From: DATCJA01 sp963734635
Lineage (GTDB): Bacteria; Acidobacteriota; Vicinamibacteria; Vicinamibacterales; UBA2999
Length of the DNA: 64,000 nt
Reading direction: 5' to 3'
Assembly: GCA_963734635.1 (NCBI GenBank)
Contig: CAVTIA010000010.1
Location: 248,001-312,000 of the forward strand
Position 1 is the first letter of the stretch. Each line of letters starts with the position of its first letter. A program made the translations under genes and the position numbers. The notes beneath the pieces are model-generated. The model saw only the letters and a list, made by a program, of their open reading frames with translations. It had not been told where the DNA came from and made no database searches. Shown piece by piece: positions 8,767 to 18,055 of the stretch.

Positions 8767-11002
8767 CGATCTCGGCATCACGCACCGTCGCGCGGAAGTT
8801 GTTGGCTTCCTTCCACTGGTGACTGAGTGGAAGCTTGATGCGGTCGTCAATGACTCGCTTCAGGAACCGCGCGCCATATGCGAGGCTGTACCCTTCGGTC
8901 ACCAGCGCTTCGAGCGCTGCCGGCTCCACGGTCAGCGACTTACCGGACCGCTTCAGCGTGGTAGTGACCTGGTCGAGGTAATTCTGCGCAATCATCCGCA
9001 CTTCGTCTTTGGTCAACGGCTGGAACAGCACCACCTCGTCGATGCGGTTGCGGAACTCCGGCGGGAACCGTCGTTCGAGCTCCCGATTGATTTCGGTCTG
9101 CACCTGCTGTATTAGGACCTGTCCCGAACGGAATCCCATTGGCGTGCTCAGCTTCCGGAAATGCTCGGAGCCGGCGTTTGACGTCATGATGACGATGGCG
9201 TCGGACAGGTAGACGCGCTTCCCGCGCCCGTCGGTCAGCCATCCCTCGTCGAATGCCTGGAGGAACAGATTCAACAGGCTGGGGCTGGCCTTCTCAACCT
9301 CGTCGAACAGAATGACGGTGCAGGGATTGTCCCGGAGCTGATTCGTAAGAACGCCGCCACGCTCGCTGCCGACGATCCCGCGGGGCATGCCTATCAGCTT
9401 GTCGACCGATACGCCGCCGTCCTGGTACTCCGACATATCAATGCGAATCATCTTCTTCTCGTCGCCGAACAGGAACTCGGCGACAGCTTTTGCGAGCTCG
9501 GTCTTGCCGACACCTGTTGGCCCGATGAACAGGAGAACACCGTCGGGACGATCGAAGCCGTCCTTCAGCGGGCCTTTGTTCAATACGAGGCGCTTGGCGA
9601 GCGAGGCGACGGCCTTGCGCTGTCCGATGACCCGTCGCCCGAGGCTCTCCTCAATCTGCTTGAACCGATCGCCGACGTCACGGAACACCATGTCCTTCGG
9701 GATCTGCGCAGCGTGAGAGATGACCTCCACGACATCCTTGGCGCTCACTTCCCACCGCCGGTCGATTTCAGCGCGCACCGCTGCGGTATCGAGCCAGCCA
9801 ATGACCTTGTCAGGCAGGTGCAGATGTCTCTGGTAGCGCTGCGACATCTCCAGCGCCGTTTCGATCGCGTCGTCCATCAGACGCACGGAGTAGTTGCGTT
9901 CGAGTCGGGGGCGCAGGTTGTAGAGGATGCGCCGCGTCTCTTCGACGCTGGGCTCCACCACGAGCACCGTTCGGAAGCGCCGCGCCAGGGCTTCGTCCTC
10001 CTGGATGTATTCCTTGTACTCGCTCAAAGTGGTCGCACCGATCATTCGGACGTCCCCGCGCGCGAGCACCGACTTGAACACGTTCGCTGCGTCCGACGGG
10101 GCTCCGAGCGCGGAGCCGGCGCCGACCATCGTATGTGCCTCGTCGACGAACAGGATCAGGTTGGGTCGCTCCTTGATCTCGCGAATCACGTTCTGGATGC
10201 GATCCTCGAACATGCCGCGGAGCATCGTGCCGGCGACCATGGTGTTCATCTGCAGGTTGATGACCTGACAGTCGCGGAGCCGTACGGGCACACTGTCGGG
10301 CTCGAACTCGATGCGACGCGCCAGTCCTTCGACAATCGCCGTCTTGCCGACCCCGGGCTCCCCGATGAGCATCACGGAATTTGAACGTTCGCGATGGCAG
10401 AGGATCTCCAGGACCTGCTGAATTTCGTGGTCTCGGCCGTAGACCGGCGGGAGCTTGTCCTGCCGTGCGAACAGGTTGAGGTTGGTCGCGAAGTGCTTGA
10501 GAAACGGCGGCAGCTCGAATCGCTTGCGCAGACGTTCTTCCCGCAGCTCGTTGTCGCGCATCCGCGTCGCAATTCGCGTCACGAGGAGTTCCGGCTCGAT
10601 CCCGTGCCGCCGGATGATCGACACGGCGCCGCCCTGGCTCTCCTCGAAAATCGCAGAAAACAAATCGGATGACTCGATGCTCTGGCGTCCGCCGCGGCTT
10701 GCCTGGTGGAAGGCCAGCTTGAAGACGAGTTTCGTGGCTGGCGCTACACGGAGCTCGCGGCCGGCAGATGTCGCCACGACATGCAGCTGCTCCTCGAGCG
10801 CCTGCAGGATCTCGTGGGGGTTCAGATCGAGATCGCGCATTACCTGCGCGAACGTATCCCACTCCACCTGCGCGAACGCCAGGAAAATGTGTTCGTTGGT
10901 CAACAGCGCGTGATCACGTCGCCTGGCTTCCTCCAGCGCGCGATCCACTACGCGCTGCGCTGACTCACCAATCTTGTTGGGCGCAATGTCGAAGTCTTCC
11001 AC
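8705..11002 (-). CDS. clpA: ATP-dependent Clp protease ATP-binding subunit, ClpA-type
   Basis: A hexameric AAA+ unfoldase that feeds substrates to ClpP, 765 aa. A ClpN repeat domain spans about residues 1-145 (ALLTNEHIFLAF). The first AAA module has Walker A GEPGVGKTAIVEG and Walker B ILFVDEAHTMVGAG. The second has GPTGVGKTELAK and VILFDEVEKASPSLL. There is no ClpB/ClpC-type middle coiled coil between them, which points to ClpA rather than ClpC or ClpB. The MGF tripeptide in STPMGFRSGQ sits where ClpP-binding loops carry (I/L/V)G(F/L). It starts at a GTG preceded by AGGAGG about nine bases upstream. No clpS or clpP lies nearby. Confidence 0.9.
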   Translation of the reverse strand: MEDFDIAPNKIGESAQRVVDRALEEARRRDHALLTNEHIFLAFAQVEWDTFAQVMRDLDLNPHEILQALEEQLHVVATSAGRELRVAPATKLVFKLAFHQASRGGRQSIESSDLFSAIFEESQGGAVSIIRRHGIEPELLVTRIATRMRDNELREERLRKRFELPPFLKHFATNLNLFARQDKLPPVYGRDHEIQQVLEILCHRERSNSVMLIGEPGVGKTAIVEGLARRIEFEPDSVPVRLRDCQVINLQMNTMVAGTMLRGMFEDRIQNVIREIKERPNLILFVDEAHTMVGAGSALGAPSDAANVFKSVLARGDVRMIGATTLSEYKEYIQEDEALARRFRTVLVVEPSVEETRRILYNLRPRLERNYSVRLMDDAIETALEMSQRYQRHLHLPDKVIGWLDTAAVRAEIDRRWEVSAKDVVEVISHAAQIPKDMVFRDVGDRFKQIEESLGRRVIGQRKAVASLAKRLVLNKGPLKDGFDRPDGVLLFIGPTGVGKTELAKAVAEFLFGDEKKMIRIDMSEYQDGGVSVDKLIGMPRGIVGSERGGVLTNQLRDNPCTVILFDEVEKASPSLLNLFLQAFDEGWLTDGRGKRVYLSDAIVIMTSNAGSEHFRKLSTPMGFRSGQVLIQQVQTEINRELERRFPPEFRNRIDEVVLFQPLTKDEVRMIAQNYLDQVTTTLKRSGKSLTVEPAALEALVTEGYSLAYGARFLKRVIDDRIKLPLSHQWKEANNFRATVRDAEIVIESIGPRLIATIDPDAIAV

Positions 11003-11198
11003 CGCGTCGCCGCCTCCTGGACTCGTGTCCCGAAGGACCTCCTCGAGTCTCTAATGGTTCGAGTGGCAAGATGCGAGCCAGCGGGCCGTTCTGTATTCAC
11101 TTTTCGCGACGCTCTGCAAGTAGCGTGGTCATGCGCACTTATGGACGAAGCGCGTGAAAACCGGACATGTGCGCGTAGTGAACGTGACTTACTCATGG

Positions 11199-11251
11199 AC
11201 GGGTCAGATGTCACGTGTTGGCCCCTGTACGGGTCAGATGTGCGGTTGGCC
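11199..11251 (+). repeat. Two direct repeats, 30-bp period, upstream of a -10 element
   Basis: ACGGGTCAGATGT occurs at 11199-11211 and again at 11229-11241, each followed within a few bases by TTGGCC (11217-11222 and 11246-11251). The second copy ends four bases before TATAAT. The spacing suggests tandem operator sites or a remnant of an insertion-element end; neither can be shown here. Confidence 0.6.
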
Positions 11252-11254
11252 TCT

Positions 11255-11260
11255 TATAAT
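11255..11260 (+). promoter_or_regulatory. Consensus -10 (TATAAT), implies a leaderless transcript
   Basis: A perfect TATAAT ends six bases before the ATG at 11267, so transcription would be expected to begin at or next to the start codon. No ribosome binding site could fit. No convincing -35 at 17 bp; the direct repeats occupy that region. Confidence 0.6.
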
Positions 11261-11266
11261 GGGCGA

Positions 11267-11809
11267 ATGGCGCGCCTGATAATTTCGATCGCTGCCTCGA
11301 CTGTGATCTCCACTGTCGCGCTAGGGCAAACGCCGCAGCCATTTCCGCGGCCTGGCTCGCCTCCTCAGCCGCCCGCGTCGCCGGCGCAGCCCGCGCCACC
11401 GGTGTCCGCCAGTGCTCCGACGCGCGCGGCTGACGTGGACGCACCAACCGAGGCAACGCTGGGCGTGCCGCTGTATCCCACTGGACAGTTCATCGCGTCC
11501 TTCGACGCGGGACGCGGACAGCGGTATTACATCTTCGGGACGACTGCTCCGTTCGCCGAGCTGGTTACTTACTATCGGACGGTGTTGAAGGAACGTGGCG
11601 ACGAGGTGTTTGAGCAGCCGCCAACGCACACCTTCGAGATCGGGCGTTTCCGCGATGAAACGATGGCGTTCCCCCCGAGCGTGACGATCAAGGATTGGAC
11701 GTCAGGCGGATCGGCAGGGTATCCGAACCCGCGGCCGGGCGCTCAGCCGGCGCGCTTTCCGACGATCATCATGATCGTCCCCGCACCACCGGGAACTGGG
11801 CGCAACTAA
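11267..11809 (+). CDS. Secreted proline-rich hypothetical protein
   Basis: A 180-aa protein with a signal peptide (MARLIISIAASTVISTVALG before Q), then a Pro/Ala/Ser-rich linker of about 40 residues. A small globular region follows (about residues 65-180), beginning LGVPLYPTGQFIASFDAGRGQRYY and containing FAELVTYYRTVLKERGDEVFE. This resembles small domains found in secreted acidobacterial proteins, but I do not recognise a named family. The frame is open upstream to 11054, but the -10 position and the signal peptide favour the ATG at 11267. It converges on thiC, with a heptad repeat between them. Confidence 0.7.
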   Translation: MARLIISIAASTVISTVALGQTPQPFPRPGSPPQPPASPAQPAPPVSASAPTRAADVDAPTEATLGVPLYPTGQFIASFDAGRGQRYYIFGTTAPFAELVTYYRTVLKERGDEVFEQPPTHTFEIGRFRDETMAFPPSVTIKDWTSGGSAGYPNPRPGAQPARFPTIIMIVPAPPGTGRN

Positions 11810-11818
11810 GTCCAAGTC

Positions 11819-11860
11819 GAACTTCGGAACTCAACGCTCACAACTCACAACGCATCGCTC
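11819..11860. repeat. Phased 7-nt degenerate tandem repeat (six units, core AACTC)
   Basis: Six consecutive 7-mers in exact phase, from GAACTTC at 11819 to ATCGCTC ending at 11860, most ending in (A/G)(A/C)(A/C)(A/G)CTC. The array fills the gap between two convergent genes and runs into the thiC stop codon. Confidence 0.6.
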
Positions 11861-13481
11861 AATTCTTGACGTAAATTTCACCGGCCCGCCGGAACTCCTG
11901 CGATTTTTCCCGCATGCCGGCTTTCAGCCCCTCGACGTCAGTCAGATTGTGATTCGCGGCATAGTCCCGAACCTGCTGGGTCAACTCCATTGAGCAGAAC
12001 TTCGGTCCACACATCGAGCAGAAATGCGCGACCTTCGCTCCGTCGGCCGGAAGCGTCTCGTCGTGGTAGGCGCGAGCGGTAACCGGATCGAGCGCCAGAT
12101 TGAACTGATCTTCCCACCGGAACTCGAACCGCGCCTTCGACAGCGCGTCGTCCCACGCCTGGGCACGCGGATGGCCTTTTGCGAGATCGGCCGCATGGGC
12201 CGCGATCTTGTACGCGATGACGCCCGCTTTGACGTCCTCTCTGTCGGGCAGGCCGAGATGTTCTTTGGGCGTGACGTAGCACAGCATAGCCGTGCCGTAC
12301 CATCCGATCATCGCGGCCCCGATTGCGGACGTGATGTGGTCGTATCCGGGCGCCACGTCGGTCGTGAGCGGGCCGAGGGTATAAAAGGGCGCCTCGTCGC
12401 ACCACTCGAGCTGCTTCTCCATGTTCTCCTTTATGAGATGCATGGGAATGTGGCCAGGGCCCTCGTTCATCACCTGCACGTCGTACTCCCAGGCGATTCG
12501 AGTGAGCTCGCCCTGCGTCTTCAGTTCGGCAAACTGCGCTTCGTCATTCGCGTCGGCAATGCTGCCTGGGCGTAGACCATCGCCGAGCGAAAACGAGACG
12601 TCGTATTCGCGCATGATCTCGCAGATTTCGCGGAAGTGTGTGTACAGGAAGCTTTCCTGATGGTGCGCCAGGCACCACTTGGCCATGATTGACCCGCCAC
12701 GCGACACGATACCGGTGAGGCGTTTGGCGGTCAGCGGGACATACCGGAGTAGTACACCCGCATGGACCGTGAAGTAGTCGACTCCCTGCTCACACTGCTC
12801 GATGAGCGTGTCGCGGTAGACCTCCCAGGTGAGATCCTCGGGCCGTCCTCCCACCTTTTCGAGCGCCTGATAAATCGGAACGGTTCCGATAGGGACCGGC
12901 GAATTGCGGATGATCCATTCGCGGGTCTCATGGATGTTCTTGCCGGTGGAGAGATCCATCACCGTGTCCGCGCCCCACAACGTCGCCCACTGGAGCTTTT
13001 CGACTTCGTCCTCGATGGACGATTTCACGGCGGAGTTCCCGATGTTCGCGTTGATCTTCACCAGGAAGTTCCGGCCGATGATCATCGGCTCGAGCTCCAC
13101 GTGGCGAATATTGGCGGGAATGATCGCGCGCCCGCGAGCCACTTCGCTCCGCACGAACTCCGCGGGCAGTCCCTCTCGCGCCGCGATGAACTCCATCTCG
13201 GGCGTGACGGTGCCCCTTCGCGCATAGTGGAGCTGGGTACGCGACGCGCCGGTGCTGCGGCGCGCGTCAATCCACGGCTCACGCAGCTTGGGCAGTCCGC
13301 TCCGCACGTCGCAGCCGCTAGGACCGCTCGTGTCGTACAGGCGAACGGATTCCCCGTTGCTGAGCGTCACTTCGCGCACGGGAACCTGCAGTGTTGTGGA
13401 TGGACCACCAGGCGTCAGCTCGACCGTCCTGGCGTCGTACACTTTCCGAGAGTTCGGGTAAGCCGCTTCGAAGTTAATCAT
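11859..13481 (-). CDS. thiC: Phosphomethylpyrimidine synthase (thiamine HMP-P synthase)
   Basis: A radical SAM enzyme that rearranges aminoimidazole ribotide to HMP-phosphate for thiamine synthesis. From the ATG at 13481 it is 540 aa. Hallmarks visible: YDTSGPSGCDVRSGLPKLRE near the N-terminus, NANIGNSAV, RGGSIMAKWCLAHH, MNEGPGHIPMHLI, LGPLTTDVAPGYDHITSAIGAA and the C-terminal cluster CSMCGPKFCSM that binds the 4Fe-4S cluster. An in-frame extension to 13550 would translate the riboswitch core and is rejected. Expression is probably controlled by the TPP riboswitch just upstream and the promoter at 13631. Confidence 0.97.
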   Translation of the reverse strand: MINFEAAYPNSRKVYDARTVELTPGGPSTTLQVPVREVTLSNGESVRLYDTSGPSGCDVRSGLPKLREPWIDARRSTGASRTQLHYARRGTVTPEMEFIAAREGLPAEFVRSEVARGRAIIPANIRHVELEPMIIGRNFLVKINANIGNSAVKSSIEDEVEKLQWATLWGADTVMDLSTGKNIHETREWIIRNSPVPIGTVPIYQALEKVGGRPEDLTWEVYRDTLIEQCEQGVDYFTVHAGVLLRYVPLTAKRLTGIVSRGGSIMAKWCLAHHQESFLYTHFREICEIMREYDVSFSLGDGLRPGSIADANDEAQFAELKTQGELTRIAWEYDVQVMNEGPGHIPMHLIKENMEKQLEWCDEAPFYTLGPLTTDVAPGYDHITSAIGAAMIGWYGTAMLCYVTPKEHLGLPDREDVKAGVIAYKIAAHAADLAKGHPRAQAWDDALSKARFEFRWEDQFNLALDPVTARAYHDETLPADGAKVAHFCSMCGPKFCSMELTQQVRDYAANHNLTDVEGLKAGMREKSQEFRRAGEIYVKN

Positions 13482-13507
13482 GACATTCGGGGCGGGGATC
13501 TGTGAGG

Positions 13508-13616
13508 ATCGCCGCCTCCCTCCGCCGGTTTCAACCGGATCAGGTTCCAAGGGTTTGTCTCAATCCCCTGCGACGAGCGCCAGCTATCTGAGCACGTCGA
13601 AGGCCGGGATACCCCT
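13508..13616 (-). promoter_or_regulatory. TPP (thiamine pyrophosphate) riboswitch upstream of thiC
   Basis: Read on the minus strand, the region holds AGGGGTATCCC at its 5' side, then a long insert, then GGGGATTGAGACAAACCC, the THI-box core GAACCTGATCCGGTT, and ACCGGCGGAGGGAGG. These match the P2/P3 and P4/P5 consensus of TPP aptamers (GGGG...CUGAGA...ACCC, then GAACCUGAUC and GCGxAGGGA). The stretch between TATCCC and GGGGAT, about 37 nt, makes an extended P3. The ATG of thiC lies about 27 nt below the aptamer, which suggests control of translation or of an early terminator; the expression platform is not resolved. Confidence 0.9.
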
Positions 13617-13630
13617 GGCGGCCGCTGACG

Positions 13631-13638
13631 ATTATACT
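13631..13638. promoter_or_regulatory. Overlapping bidirectional -10: TATACT (+) and TATAAT (-)
   Basis: The eight bases ATTATACT give TATACT on the plus strand (13633-13638), six bases before the ATG at 13645, and TATAAT on the minus strand (13631-13636), about seven bases before the riboswitch. One sequence could drive both divergent genes. The plus transcript would be leaderless; the minus one carries the riboswitch. Confidence 0.6.
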
Positions 13639-13644
13639 CGCGAG

Positions 13645-14493
13645 ATGCGCAGTCTGATCGTCGTCGGCTTATTGCTGTCAGGTTCAGTTGTCGCGGCGCA
13701 GACGCCAACTGCGCCCAAGCCCGCGGCGCCCCCCCCACCCGCGGCGAAACCCGCGCAGCCGGCACAGCCCGCTGAGCCCGCGCCAAAGCCGGCGGCCAAA
13801 CCGGCGCCCAAACCGGCTCCAGCTCGCGCGGGCATGGCGATCACGGTGACCGATTCGCAGGGCATGACGCTGCCCGGCGTGCACGTCGAGGTTGTAGGCG
13901 CGTCCGATCGGAGCGCGGAAACGAACGGAAGCGGGCAGGCCAACTTCACGGCTATGCAGGCGGGAACGTACCGCCTCCGACTCAGCGGTGAACGCGTCAT
14001 CACGTTCGAAAAGGAAGTGGTCGTGCGCGCGGGGCAGATAGCCGACGTTGACGTGATGCTGTCGCTGGCACCACCGCCTCCGCCTCCACCCCCACCGCCT
14101 CCCGCTCCTGCGCCCGTCGCAGCTCCCGCGCCTTCCGTCGGGCCGGCGGGTGAAGCGCGCGTGGCTTCGATCGTCGGCATGATCGAGAAGGAGCTTATCG
14201 CCGGCAATCAACCTCGCCGAGACAGCCTCGTGTCATGCAGCGGAAACATGCGCACGACACTGGTGCAGCTCAATCAGGATCAAGCACAGCGCTTGTACGA
14301 TACTGCGGAAGTGACGTACTACGTGGTTGCCGGGGAGGGCGCCGTTCGCCTCGGGGACCGCGATACGAAGCTCGCAGCGGGCAGCTTTGTGTCAGTTCCG
14401 CGAGGCACGGCACACAGCATCATACGGAGCGGCCGGCGACCTCTCATTCTGCTCGCCACCCTGAGCGGCACCCCGTGTGAGGAGCCGCGGTAG
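13645..14493 (+). CDS. Secreted protein with carboxypeptidase-regulatory-like and cupin domains
   Basis: A 282-aa protein: signal peptide MRSLIVVGLLLSGSVVAA before Q, a Pro/Ala/Lys linker to about residue 62, a beta-sandwich resembling CarboxypepD_reg (MAITVTDSQGMTLPGVHVEV, residues about 64-145), a run of eleven prolines, then an alpha/beta region. The C-terminal cupin (about 215-280) contains VTYYVVAGEGAVRLGD and GSFVSVPRGTAHSII, with the second-motif His in GTAHS. It may sense or bind a small ligand in the periplasm; no substrate is evident. It diverges from thiC through the shared -10, but no role in thiamine metabolism can be claimed. Confidence 0.75.
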   Translation: MRSLIVVGLLLSGSVVAAQTPTAPKPAAPPPPAAKPAQPAQPAEPAPKPAAKPAPKPAPARAGMAITVTDSQGMTLPGVHVEVVGASDRSAETNGSGQANFTAMQAGTYRLRLSGERVITFEKEVVVRAGQIADVDVMLSLAPPPPPPPPPPPAPAPVAAPAPSVGPAGEARVASIVGMIEKELIAGNQPRRDSLVSCSGNMRTTLVQLNQDQAQRLYDTAEVTYYVVAGEGAVRLGDRDTKLAAGSFVSVPRGTAHSIIRSGRRPLILLATLSGTPCEEPR

Positions 14494-14519
14494 GCGCACA
14501 AAACAGCAGTCGAGTTGGC

Positions 14520-14948
14520 ATGAACGGTGCTCCTGGGGCGGTCGTGCGCATGTTCACGCTTCTCGGTTGTCTCCTCGTCGCGACAGCCTGCGACGAAACC
14601 AGTCCAACCGGTCCTGCGGTTCCTCTGAGCGAGCGCTTCGTGCTTGCGCCTGGCGCCACGGCCGCCATCGCGAAGGCGGACATCAGCGTGCAGTTCGTTG
14701 GCGTGTCCGGAGATTCACGGTGCCCGGCAGACGCATTCTGCATCCAGGGCGGAGACGCGATCGTGGAGGTGCGGGTTCTCGATGGCGGAGCGGCTGCCTT
14801 GTACGAGCTTCATACGGGCAACAAGCAGCGCGCGAGTGCTTCTCATCGCGACCTGCGTATTGAACTGCTGGATGTGCAGCCCTACCCGTTCAGCGCGCGT
14901 CCGATCGATGCGTCAGACTACCGCGTCACGCTGGTTGTAAGCCGGTAG
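14520..14948 (+). CDS. Small putative lipoprotein
   Basis: A 142-aa protein with an N-terminal Arg, a hydrophobic run and a lipobox-like LVATAC (Cys at residue 24), so it is probably a lipoprotein. The mature part has a two-cysteine segment, SRCPADAFCIQGGDAIVEV, similar to the RCPxxxxCxWxGxA pattern of many small uncharacterised envelope proteins, and ends in a beta-rich tail YRVTLVVSR. The ATG at 14550 is an alternative start but would lose the positively charged n-region. Function unknown. It lies 26 bp after the cupin gene on the same strand and may share its transcript. Confidence 0.65.
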   Translation: MNGAPGAVVRMFTLLGCLLVATACDETSPTGPAVPLSERFVLAPGATAAIAKADISVQFVGVSGDSRCPADAFCIQGGDAIVEVRVLDGGAAALYELHTGNKQRASASHRDLRIELLDVQPYPFSARPIDASDYRVTLVVSR

Positions 14949-14973
14949 TACGTAGTGTCCGGCTTCAGCCGGA
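14948..14973. repeat. REP-like palindrome, copy 1
   Basis: A 26-base sequence ending in the perfect palindrome TCCGGCTTCAGCCGGA. It lies between the ends of two convergent genes, where the hairpin could stop transcription from both sides. An identical 26-base copy is at 58428-58453. Confidence 0.75.
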
Positions 14974-14982
14974 CCGACCCCG

Positions 14983-17958
14983 TTAGAACCCTGGGCGCAG
15001 CAGCACGCTCGTCGTCCACGACTTGTCCGGACGATCGAACACGCGCGCGGCGGTGACCTCGAACACGAAGCCGGCAACATTGACCCGCGCGCCGGCGCCA
15101 GCGCTCCGGAACCGATCGCGCTCGGCGTGCATGCCTGACCGAGGCGTCCACAGAAATCCCGCATCAGCGAACGCGATCGCTTCGATCGGCAGGCGGCCGT
15201 AATTCAGGTCTCCCGTGAACAGCCCAAAGAAAGGCGCCCTCAGCTCCAGGTTGACGAGCGCCAGACGGCTCCCGGTGAGCTCGTCGAGGATCGAACAGCT
15301 GGTTGCCGCGAGCCCGCACTCTTGCATAGCGAATGAGCTGAGACTGTAGCCACGGACGCGGCTCTGTAGTGTGACGACGAGCGGTGTCAGACGTGTGTCA
15401 CGAGCATCGGGTCCATAGCGGCCGACGTGCTCGACGCGGACGGCGAGCGTCACCGGACGGATCGGCATGACGTAACGACGCGCGTCCACGTGGAGATCGG
15501 CAAAGAGCAAACCACCGACGGCCGGCTCAATCCCAAGCCGGAGCCGCTGCCCGAGAACAGGACTCGTCGGCCCCGACACGGCGGTGTCGTGAACGAACGC
15601 GACGTCCGTTTCGCCCAGGAGTATCGGCCGGCCGGCGCGGGTCTCGTCGAGCGATCGGCTGATCGTCTTGCGCTCGGTCAGGCTGATCACACGGGTGACG
15701 GACTGCCACTCCAGCCCCGTGCGGCGAACGCCAGCGCCAAACTCGAAACGCTGCGTGCGATTCAGATTGGTACTGAGCGGCGAGCTTGACCCATTGGTGC
15801 GTGTACAGGAGACTGCGGGTTTCCCGCGTAATCAATTCCTGTGCTCTTGCTATTGCGCGGCGGGCGCCCGCAAAGCGGGTCGGGACAAGGCCCGCCCCCG
15901 CGCCCCAATCCCAGCGACCGGCCCGGTTCGTGTACCCGATCTGGAAGGCCAAATCGTCAATATCGTTGCCGAGCCGAATCGCAGTATTCAGTTGCCTGTT
16001 GCGGAGCGTGTCGGCGAACGACATGCCGATGGACGCGAGCACCGTGCTGCCAAATCCGGCGCCGCTGGCCGCGCCAATGAACGGTGGTGCGACCGACTCG
16101 AAACTGAGCCGATCGTTGTACCTCAGCGGATCGAGATTCGTCTTCACCGGAAGACCGAACTGAGAATCGCCCAGAAGCTCGGCGAGCGCTCCCGGTGAGT
16201 CGTGAGTCTCCAATGCCGACTCCGCGATGTCCACCACGGGCCCCGCCTGCGCGGCGCTTTCAGCGAGCGTTTCGATCTCGTAACGGCCGTCGCGGTAAAC
16301 GCTGAAGGCGAGGGTTCCAGCCCGCGAGGCCACAGCCAGCGCCGGACTCGTCGATGTGATTCCGGTCACGCCGCCAGCCACGTGCGTTGCCTGACGAAGC
16401 ATCCCCGACGCGAGATCGACACTGTAGACATTGCTTGTGCCGTTGCGGTCGCTGATGAAGTACACGGCACGTCCATCCGGCGCCCACTGCGGGTTCACCT
16501 GTTTCGCCTTCGGCTGGTCCATGAGCAGCGGGCGAATGACGCCCGTGCTGAGATCGAGCAGACCAATCCGAAGCGCCCCGAAATTCAGCGCGTCGATTTG
16601 GCTCGTGAACCGATCGGTCGTCAGCGCAATCGTGCGTCCGTCGGGCGACCATGCCGGATGAAGATCCGCGTAAGGGTCGGCGGTCAATTGCTCAACCTTG
16701 CCGGTGGCGATCGAGAAGATAAACAGGTCGGAAAGCCCGCCCTTCAGGGCCGAAAACACGATGCGCTCGCCGTCGGGCGACCAACTGGGGTTGTACACCT
16801 CGCCGAGATCGTCGAGCGGGATCTCTGTCCGGTCATCGGGCTTCGACACATCCACGATGACCAGCACAGGACGGCCGCCCCTCAGCGCGGCCATGGCAAA
16901 GCGGGTACTGGTGGGATCCCACGCACCGGACGAGTGGATGTACTGCAGGCTGTCGAAGTGCGGATCTGCTGCGGTGCTGACGATTTTGCGAATCACCGTA
17001 CCCGTGGCGCCGTCCGCGAGAAACAGATCGAGCGACAGTCGATCGCGTTCCGACATGAACATCAGGTAGCGGCCGTCTGGACTGAGCGCTGGTGCCAGGT
17101 GAAGGCGCGCGCCATCGCGCGCGAACGTGGCGAGGCGCGTCGTCGAGATGACGCGCGAGTCCCGCTCGCTTTCGGGATTACCTATTGATTCGTGCCATTG
17201 GGCCGTGAGCGTGTCGGAATCGACACCGCTGATCTCCTCGAGCCGTTTAATCGGGTCGCGCACCTTGGAGCGCAGCACTCGCGCCAGCACGTTGTCGCCA
17301 TAACGGCCCGCAAAATACGTCCAGAATGCCTGGCCGTATCGGTAAGCGAAGTAGCGCGGCTGATTCAGATCCTTGACTGACGGCAAATGCTTATGAGCCG
17401 CCGCATCGCGTAGCCACATTGTCGTGTGCGCGTCCTCCGGGCCAACCGAGAGATACTCCGCCATGCCTTCGATGAACCATCCGGGCAGCCGAACGCATCG
17501 CGTCCGGCGCGCTTGCTGATGTCAATCTGGAATGCGTGCGCGATTTCGTGGCCCAGCACATGGTCGGTCGCATCGAGTCCGGCAGCGAACGGCATGACGA
17601 TCCGCGACTTGTAGCGTTCCGTCAGTCCGCCCGTACCTTCGCCAAGGACCGCCGGCGTCACGTTCGTCTGTGCGAAGTGAGGATGACTCGCGTAGAGAAC
17701 CAGCGGCTGCCGGTGCGTAAATGTGTGCTCGAGAACACTCGAGAAGCGGGCGTACCACCGTTCGGCCATGCGCGCAGCGTGGCTTACGGCCTCTTCTTCC
17801 TGTGCGTAGTAGTAGATGTCGAAGTGCTCGGTCTTGACGATGCGGAAGTCGAACTTGTCGTAGCGGACCTTGTTACGTCCGAAGTACTGAGCGTTGGCGG
17901 AAGTTGCCGTCGCGAGGATCGCTGCGAGAGACACGAATACCAACGCGCACCGAATCAT
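14983..17958 (-). pseudogene. MA-family metallopeptidase / TolB-like beta-propeller / outer-membrane barrel protein, broken by two frameshifts
   Basis: Three overlapping frames join into one protein. Frame 1 (17958 to about 17490): signal peptide ending at residue 23 (SANAQ), then a gluzincin domain with the zinc motif HEIAH in LGHEIAHAFQID. Frame 2 (about 17485 to 15780) begins LPGWFIEGMAEYLS, the usual Glu-bearing continuation of MA-peptidases, then a WD40/TolB-type propeller with repeats such as PSWSPDGERIVFSA and PAWSPDGRTIALTT. Frame 3 (about 15775 to 14983) begins TNLNRTQRFEFGAGVRR and is a BamA-like barrel ending in Phe. Shifts lie near 17,480-17,500 and 15,765-15,795. Either a decayed gene or single-base errors; neighbours show the same type of defect. 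Intact relatives are common in Acidobacteriota. Confidence 0.8.
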
Positions 17959-18055
17959 GGGGCACCCTTACGTCTGGAGTGGAATAGCCGAACTCTAACA
18001 TGTTTTCGGGTGCGTCAAACCGGGGGGTTATATGGTCGTAAGACGTTGATTTGAA

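Noticed and set aside
13482..13550. Longer thiC start at 13550
   Set aside because: It would translate the riboswitch core; the conserved protein starts at 13481.
14093..14103. Proline run in the cupin protein as a phase-variable tract
   Set aside because: The codons are mixed (CCA, CCG, CCT, CCC), so slippage is unlikely.
14983..17958. Programmed frameshifting in the MA-peptidase gene
   Set aside because: No slippery heptamer with a downstream structure stands out, and similar one-base breaks occur in unrelated genes of the window.
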